Shown here piece after piece: positions 56,289 through 64,000 of a stretch of 64,000 nt of DNA (its first letter is position 1; the number at the start of each line of letters is the position of its first letter). The DNA comes from Gemmatimonadota bacterium. Lineage in GTDB: Bacteria > Gemmatimonadota > Gemmatimonadetes > Gemmatimonadales > Gemmatimonadaceae. The notes beneath the pieces are model-generated. The model was not told the origin of the DNA. It worked only from the letters and a program-made list of their open reading frames with translations, and made no database searches. The translations under genes and the position numbers were made by a program. The DNA is taken from contig VGVM01000006.1 of assembly GCA_016874035.1 (NCBI GenBank), positions 1-64,000 of the forward strand. Reading direction: 5' to 3'.

Positions 56289-57246
56289 GCCACCCCCGCC
56301 CGCATCAGGTCGTGCAGGTGGACGATGCCCACGACACGGCGGGCGGAATCGAGCACCGGCATCGCGATGACGCCGGCCTGCTCCATGCGATACACCACCG
56401 CCGAGCCAAGTTCATCGGTGATCGCGTGGCGCGGCGTGCGCGTCATCACGGTCGTCACCGGTACGTCCCAGATGTCCCGTTCGCGCGCCATCAAGCGCGT
56501 CAGGTCGCCGGTCGTCAGGATGCCGTCGAGCGCGCCGGCGCCGTCCACGACACAAGCAATCCCGCGCCGCTTCGCCAGGTGCACGATCGCATCGCGCATG
56601 GTCGCCGCGCCGGACAGCAACGGGAGGTCCTGCGCGACCATCACGTCCGACACCCGCGTGGACAATTGTTTGCCGAGCGCGCCGCCCGGGTGCAGCCGCG
56701 CGAAGTCCTCACGCTGGAATCCCTTGTGCTGAAGCAGCGCGACCGCGAGCGCATCGCCGAGTGCAAGCGCCACGGTCGTGCTCGTCGTCGGAGCGAGATC
56801 GTGCGGACAGGCTTCTTCCCGCACGGAGGCATCCACGCTGACGTCGCAGTGGCGCGCCAACGTGGAGTCCCGCTCGGCCGTGATGGCCACCGTCCGTACA
56901 CCCAGCCGCTTGAGCTGTTCCAAGAACGGCAAGAGCTCCTGCGTCTCGCCGCTCTTCGACAGGAGGAGCGCCACATCGTCCGCGTTCACGATGCCCAGGT
57001 CCCCGTGCAGGCCTTCCACCGGGTGCACGAACGTCGCCGGCGTCCCCGTGGACGTCATCGTGGCCGCGATCTTCCGTCCGATCAACCCCGACTTGCCTAC
57101 GCCGGCGACGATAACCCGGCCGCGCGAACCCGCGATCAACTCGACGGCCGCACCGAATGTCGGACCGAGCCGTGTCGCGGCGTCGGCGAGCGCATCCCGC
57201 TCCATTTCGAGGACACGACGCCCGAGCGTGACGATCTCCGCCTGGT

Positions 57247-57250
<4 letters not shown>
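56285..57250 (-). CDS. kdsD: Arabinose-5-phosphate isomerase (KpsF/GutQ family)
   Basis: KdsD makes arabinose 5-phosphate, the first intermediate of Kdo. The 321-residue protein has an N-terminal sugar-isomerase (SIS) domain (about 40-175, VIVAGVGKSGLIGRKIA and LLLSKSGETQELL) and two CBS domains (about 205-320). GTG at 57250 overlaps the kdsA stop (GTGA) and gives the standard length; the open frame upstream adds nothing conserved. kdsA, kdsB and kdsD are all in this operon. Confidence 0.94.
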
Positions 57251-60610
<3,360 letters not shown>

Positions 60611-60658
60611 TAAAGCACCGCTCCGGCCGGTGGCATGGATGCAAAATCCACGCCACGC

Positions 60659-60687
60659 AATATAGGTGTCGGTGCCCGCTAAAACAA
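60659..60687 (-). promoter_or_regulatory. Promoter of the kdsB-pyrG-kds-lpt operon
   Basis: On the minus strand, TTGTTT (60687-60682) and TATATT (60664-60659) are separated by exactly 17 bases. The predicted start is near 60652, about 40 bases before the kdsB ATG. This AT-rich patch is the only one in the gap between trpG/pabA and kdsB. Confidence 0.7.
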
Positions 60688-60698
60688 AGCCGTGCGAA

Positions 60699-61295
60699 TC
60701 AACGAGTTGCCCGGCGCTCCGCGGCCAGCCGGACGAAGTTGGCGAGCAGGTCCCGCCCGCGTTCCGTGAGCACGCTTTCGGGGTGAAACTGCACCCCCCA
60801 CACGGGGTGGTCCCGGTGCCGAACGCCGTGGACTTCCGTGCGGTCATCGCGCGCCCACGCAGTTACCTCGAGGCATTCGGGCATCGTGCCACGCTCAACC
60901 ACCAGCGAGTGGTATCGCATGACCTCGAGCGGCGAGGGCAGCCCACGGAACAGCGCGTTTCCGTCGTGCATCACGGCGGATGTCTTGCCGTGCATCACTC
61001 CCCGCGGCGCGCGGATCACCCGGGCGCCGAACGCTGCGCCGATCGCCTGGTGCCCGAGGCAAACCCCGAGGATCGGCGTGTGGGGGGCGAGGCGCTGGAT
61101 CAGGGGGACGCATATCCCCGCCTCGGCCGGCGTACACGGCCCGGGCGAGATCACGATCGCATCGGGGGCCATGGCGGCGACTTCGTCCACGGTTAACGCA
61201 TCGTTCCGCTCGACATGCGGCGCCTCACCGAGTTCCCCGAGGTACTGCACGAGGTTGTACGTGAACGAGTCGTAGTTGTCTATGACGAGGATCAT
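60699..61295 (-). CDS. trpG: Aminodeoxychorismate/anthranilate synthase component II
   Basis: This glutaminase supplies ammonia to chorismate-using enzymes for folate (PabA) or tryptophan (TrpG). The 198-residue class I amidotransferase has [15 protein letters not shown] at the N-terminus, the oxyanion and nucleophile GVCLGHQ with C79, and H171/E173 in FHPESV. No partner (trpE or pabB) is adjacent. The two roles cannot be told apart from sequence, and one protein often serves both. Confidence 0.9.
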   Translation of the reverse strand: MILVIDNYDSFTYNLVQYLGELGEAPHVERNDALTVDEVAAMAPDAIVISPGPCTPAEAGICVPLIQRLAPHTPILGVCLGHQAIGAAFGARVIRAPRGVMHGKTSAVMHDGNALFRGLPSPLEVMRYHSLVVERGTMPECLEVTAWARDDRTEVHGVRHRDHPVWGVQFHPESVLTERGRDLLANFVRLAAERRATR

Positions 61296-61337
61296 GCGGG
61301 CACAGTCCGGTGGACGGCGGAACGGTTTCGGTCGCCC

Positions 61338-62255
61338 CTACCCACGTGGGTGGTACTGACGGTGAACCGATCGCAGGTACTCCCGGTCAACATGCGTATA
61401 AATCTGGGTCGTGGCGATGTCCACGTGGCCGAGCATGTCCTGGACGGCCCTGAGGTCGGCGCCGCCCTCGAGCAGGTGCGTGGCAAACGAGTGCCGCAAC
61501 GTATGCGGCGTGACCTTGGTTCGCACACCGCTCCGGCCCACGTGGCGCTTCAGGATCTGCCAAGCCCCCATGCGGCTGAGCGGGCCGCCGCGCGCATTCA
61601 GGAACAGGCGACCCTTGCCGCGACCCCGATCCAGCAACGGCCTCGATTCACGCAAGTACATCGCGACGGCGCCGATGGCCGTGCGCCCCACCGGGACAAG
61701 ACGCTCCTTTCCGCCTTTTCCGAACACGCGCACCAAGCCGTCCTCGAGCAGCACGTCCTGGACCGCAATCCCGATCCACTCGCTGACCCGGAGCCCCGCC
61801 GCATATGCAAGCTCCAGCATCGCCCGGTCGCGGAAGCCAAGCGGTTCATCGAGCCGCACCGAGTCGATGATCTTGGCCACGTCGGTCGTGCTAAGCACCG
61901 AGGGCAGCGTACGCCACCGCTTCGGCGATTCGATGCGGAGTGACGGGTCGGCGGGAACGACCGATTCCGCCGCGAGGAATTTGAAGTAGGTCCGGGTCGC
62001 GCTGACCGCGCGACGGATGCTTGCGGCGGCGAGACCGGCGTCCTTTAGCGAATACACGTACCGGCGGAGCAGCTCCGGGGTCACCGCTGCCGGCGAGCCG
62101 GCGCCGGCAGCCGCCAACCAAACCGCCAACCGGCGCACTTCGCGTTGATACGCGTCAAGCGTCTGCGGGCTCGACCCGTGCTCGAGGGAGAGGAACTCCG
62201 AATACTGCTCGATCCGAAATGAACGAGGCGCTTCAGCGGGCACGGGTGCTTTCAC
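61338..62255 (-). CDS. xerD: Site-specific tyrosine recombinase XerD/XerC
   Basis: This recombinase resolves chromosome dimers at dif. The 305-residue protein has a SAM-like N-terminal core-binding domain (about 10-100) and the catalytic domain with all six residues in place: R156, K180, H251, R254, H277 and nucleophile Y286. XerC and XerD are hard to separate by eye; the LEGGADLRAVQDMLGHVDIATTQIYTHV block is close to XerD. GTG at 62255 is the likely start. No second xer gene or phage gene is adjacent, so it reads as housekeeping. Confidence 0.9.
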   Translation of the reverse strand: MKAPVPAEAPRSFRIEQYSEFLSLEHGSSPQTLDAYQREVRRLAVWLAAAGAGSPAAVTPELLRRYVYSLKDAGLAAASIRRAVSATRTYFKFLAAESVVPADPSLRIESPKRWRTLPSVLSTTDVAKIIDSVRLDEPLGFRDRAMLELAYAAGLRVSEWIGIAVQDVLLEDGLVRVFGKGGKERLVPVGRTAIGAVAMYLRESRPLLDRGRGKGRLFLNARGGPLSRMGAWQILKRHVGRSGVRTKVTPHTLRHSFATHLLEGGADLRAVQDMLGHVDIATTQIYTHVDREYLRSVHRQYHPRG

Positions 62256-62264
62256 CTTGTGCGC

Positions 62265-62903
62265 TCAGGGCCGATTGCGCAACTCCGCGCGCCGGGCCTT
62301 GCGCTGCCGCCAAGTCGCCCAGCCAACCAGGACCGCTAGAGCCAGGAATGCCGCCGCCGTCAGGCCAAAGCGGCCGAGAAGCCGCTCGATCGAGGCACGA
62401 AACGCCTCCCAGTCGCTGCCCACCTGATACGCGAGTATCGAGATCGTCCCGTACCAGATCAGCGACGCGAGGCCCATCAGCAGCATCGAGCGGCCGAACG
62501 GCAATCGCAGCATCCCGGCGGCGGCAGGCACGATCATGCGCAGGCCGGGCACAAAGCGTCCCAGGAAGAGTGCGCCCATCCCGTACCGGCCGTACATGAC
62601 CTCCATGCGCTGCTCGGCCATGTCCACCCCGAACCGCTTCAACCGCGCGTGCATCCAATCGGCGCCCAGGCGCCGCGCGACCAAATACACCACCGCCATG
62701 CCCGCCGTCATCCCGAGCACGATCACCGTGATCGTGATCGACAGGTTCGCGTCTTGCCGCGCCGCGAGGAATGCGCAGAGCGCGATGACCACATCCGCCG
62801 GCGCCGGTGGGAACAGCGCTTCGATGAACGCGACCAACCCGATCAGTGCGTACAGCGTGGCGGGCGACATGCCCGACACCCAGTTCAATACGCTCTCGAG
62901 CAC
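62265..62903 (-). CDS. DedA family membrane protein
   Basis: DedA proteins are multi-pass inner-membrane proteins linked to polyprenyl-phosphate or phospholipid recycling. The 212-residue protein has about five hydrophobic segments, an early FIEALFPPAPADVVI segment, and FLGRFVPGLRMIVPAAAGMLRL near residues 113-134, which contains the conserved Arg/Pro motif. It lies between ispF and xerD, three bases from ispF. Confidence 0.88.
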   Translation of the reverse strand: MLESVLNWVSGMSPATLYALIGLVAFIEALFPPAPADVVIALCAFLAARQDANLSITITVIVLGMTAGMAVVYLVARRLGADWMHARLKRFGVDMAEQRMEVMYGRYGMGALFLGRFVPGLRMIVPAAAGMLRLPFGRSMLLMGLASLIWYGTISILAYQVGSDWEAFRASIERLLGRFGLTAAAFLALAVLVGWATWRQRKARRAELRNRP

Positions 62904-62906
62904 GCG

Positions 62907-63401
62907 CTACTTCCGGATCACGGTCGCGACCGCCACCACGGCGAGGCCTTCACCTCGACCGATCCAGCCCATGCCCTCATTGGTCTTTCCCTTGATCGAG
63001 ATGGCGTCCGCGCCGAGCCCGACCGCAGCCCCAAGGCTCGAACGAATCGCATCGCGGTGCGGCCCGATTTTCGGCTGCTCGCACACCACGGTGACGTCCA
63101 CGTTCGCCGGCGCCCACCCCGCCCCGCCAAGCCGCTTGACGGCTTCCCGGAGCATCGCGACCGAATCGCGGCCCTTGTTGGCCGGATCCGTGTCGGGAAA
63201 TAGCGCGCCAATATCGCCAAGCGCTGCCGCACCAAGCAGCGCATCCGTCACCGCATGACAGACGGCATCGGCATCGGAGTGCCCGGTCAGCGCCACCGCG
63301 GCGGGGATCGTGACCCCGCCCAGCAGGACCCCGCTTCCGGGCACGAATCGGTGCGAGTCATATCCGATCCCGACGCGCGTCTCCCCCCGCGTATGCGTCA
63401 C
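62907..63401 (-). CDS. ispF: 2-C-methyl-D-erythritol 2,4-cyclodiphosphate synthase
   Basis: IspF makes the cyclic diphosphate of the non-mevalonate isoprenoid pathway. The 164-residue protein has the metal site GYDSHRF near residue 13-19, TGHSDADAVCHAVTDALLGA near residue 39-58, and FPDTDPANKGRDS near residue 68-80, all standard for IspF. GTG at 63401 overlaps the mqnC stop. Confidence 0.95.
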   Translation of the reverse strand: MTHTRGETRVGIGYDSHRFVPGSGVLLGGVTIPAAVALTGHSDADAVCHAVTDALLGAAALGDIGALFPDTDPANKGRDSVAMLREAVKRLGGAGWAPANVDVTVVCEQPKIGPHRDAIRSSLGAAVGLGADAISIKGKTNEGMGWIGRGEGLAVVAVATVIRK

Positions 63402-64000
63402 GCGGCGGCCGTCGCGTCGATGAGCTGGTAGTTCTGCCGCCGCCGACGCGGCGTGAACCCCGCCCCGCTGATGAGCGACTCGATCTCCTCGACCGACGTG
63501 CGGTGCGTGGTGTTGGCCGCGGAAACGACGTTCTCCTCCAGCATCAGCGATCCGAAGTCATTGCAACCGTAGTGCAGCGCGACCTGCCCGACCTTCAACC
63601 CCATCGTGACCCAGCTGGCCTGGATGTTCGGGATGTTATCCACGACGGTGCGGGCGAACGCGGTGGTCCGCAGGTACTCGACCGCGTCCGTCTTCGGCAT
63701 GTGGCTCATCTCCGGTGTGTTCTCCGGCTGCAGCGGCCAGCAGATGAACGCCGTGAAGCCGCCCGTCCGGGCCTGCAATGCCTTCAGCCGCTCCAGGTGC
63801 TCGAGCCGCTCGGCCGGCGTCTCACCGATCCCGTACATCATGGTGCAGCTCGTCTTCAGGCCCTCTTGGTGCGCAATTTCCATGATCTCGAGCCAACGAT
63901 CAGCGCCCGCCTTCTTCCGGGCCACGATGTCGCGGACCCGTTGCACCAGGATCTCACCGCCGCCGCCCGGGATCGAGTCGAGTCCGGCCTTCATCAGCTC
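63398..64000 (-). CDS. mqnC: Cyclic dehypoxanthinyl futalosine synthase MqnC (partial)
   Basis: The reading frame runs off the window end; about 200 C-terminal residues are visible. It matches MqnC of the futalosine menaquinone pathway, a radical-SAM enzyme that rearranges dehypoxanthine futalosine. Visible marks are AGLDSIPGGGGEILVQRVRDIVA, TMMYGIGETPAERLEHL, FICWPLQPENTPE and the C-terminal TPRRRRQNYQLI. The Cys cluster of the radical-SAM core lies beyond the edge. The presence of this gene means menaquinone is made by the futalosine route. Confidence 0.9.
   Translation of the reverse strand, partial: ELMKAGLDSIPGGGGEILVQRVRDIVARKKAGADRWLEIMEIAHQEGLKTSCTMMYGIGETPAERLEHLERLKALQARTGGFTAFICWPLQPENTPEMSHMPKTDAVEYLRTTAFARTVVDNIPNIQASWVTMGLKVGQVALHYGCNDFGSLMLEENVVSAANTTHRTSVEEIESLISGAGFTPRRRRQNYQLIDATAAA

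Noticed and set aside
61338-62255. XerD-type recombinase as a sign of a mobile element
   Set aside because: All catalytic residues and the length fit a housekeeping Xer protein, and no phage gene, att repeat or second integrase is near it.

Overview
The window is one gene-dense, high-GC chromosomal segment of a diderm, LPS-making bacterium. It carries two large lipid A/Kdo/LPS-export gene blocks, a fused LpxC-FabZ, a PorV/PorQ-type outer-membrane protein, the futalosine menaquinone enzyme MqnC, a bacillithiol gene (bshC) and the McsA-McsB-ClpC arginine-phosphorylation module. Together these suggest a Gemmatimonadota-like organism. That placement is inference from gene content; a 16S or marker-gene search was not possible here. 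Nearly all the DNA is core housekeeping sequence. I see no prophage, transposon, CRISPR array or classical defence island.

Layout, plus strand. 1-506: 3' end of a 23S rRNA, 5S rRNA and a terminator. 549-5502: era, a Trm112-type zinc protein, a PorV-like protein, an unknown exported protein, a GGDEF protein that looks frameshifted at its N-terminus, and a zinc-ribbon protein with a long Pro/Ala linker. 5619-14455: prfB (with a programmed +1 frameshift), lysS, lolC, lolD, mcsA, mcsB, clpC. 14565-24772: bamA, skp, lpxD, lpxC-fabZ, lpxA, a GnnA-like oxidoreductase, lpxB, a DUF374 acyltransferase and lpxK, an envelope-biogenesis super-operon. 24806-40595: gdhA, rlmH, bshC, murJ, uvrC, thrC, larC, a DUF512 radical-SAM protein, der, plsY, gpsA, a MerR regulator, surE, pcm, apt. 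40660-44215: tRNA-Arg(CCT), copA-csoR behind a perfect CsoR-type operator, and a YfgM-like TPR protein.

Layout, minus strand (44354-64000). Read from high to low coordinates these are mqnC (partial), ispF, dedA, xerD, trpG/pabA; then, from its own promoter, kdsB, pyrG, kdsA, kdsD, lptC, lptA-like, lptB (with an unusual N-terminal extension), rpoN; then two glycosyltransferases, a UPF0104-type flippase-like protein, a YfhO-family protein, a polyprenol-phosphate mannose synthase and dapF.

How it works together. The two envelope blocks supply lipid A (Lpx), Kdo (Kds), Lpt export parts, Bam assembly with its Skp chaperone, and Lol lipoprotein release. Four-base stop/start overlaps (ATGA or GTGA) join many consecutive genes, which points to translational coupling. 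Several transcription starts appear to fall at or just before the start codon (bamA, copA, possibly the DUF512 gene), suggesting leaderless mRNAs.

No clearly new multi-gene system is present. The best leads are the LptB fusion, the lone GnnA-like gene between lpxA and lpxB, the mcsA-mcsB-clpC module in an LPS-bearing cell, the inverted repeat enclosing the tRNA next to copA, and the lipid-linked glycan cluster.
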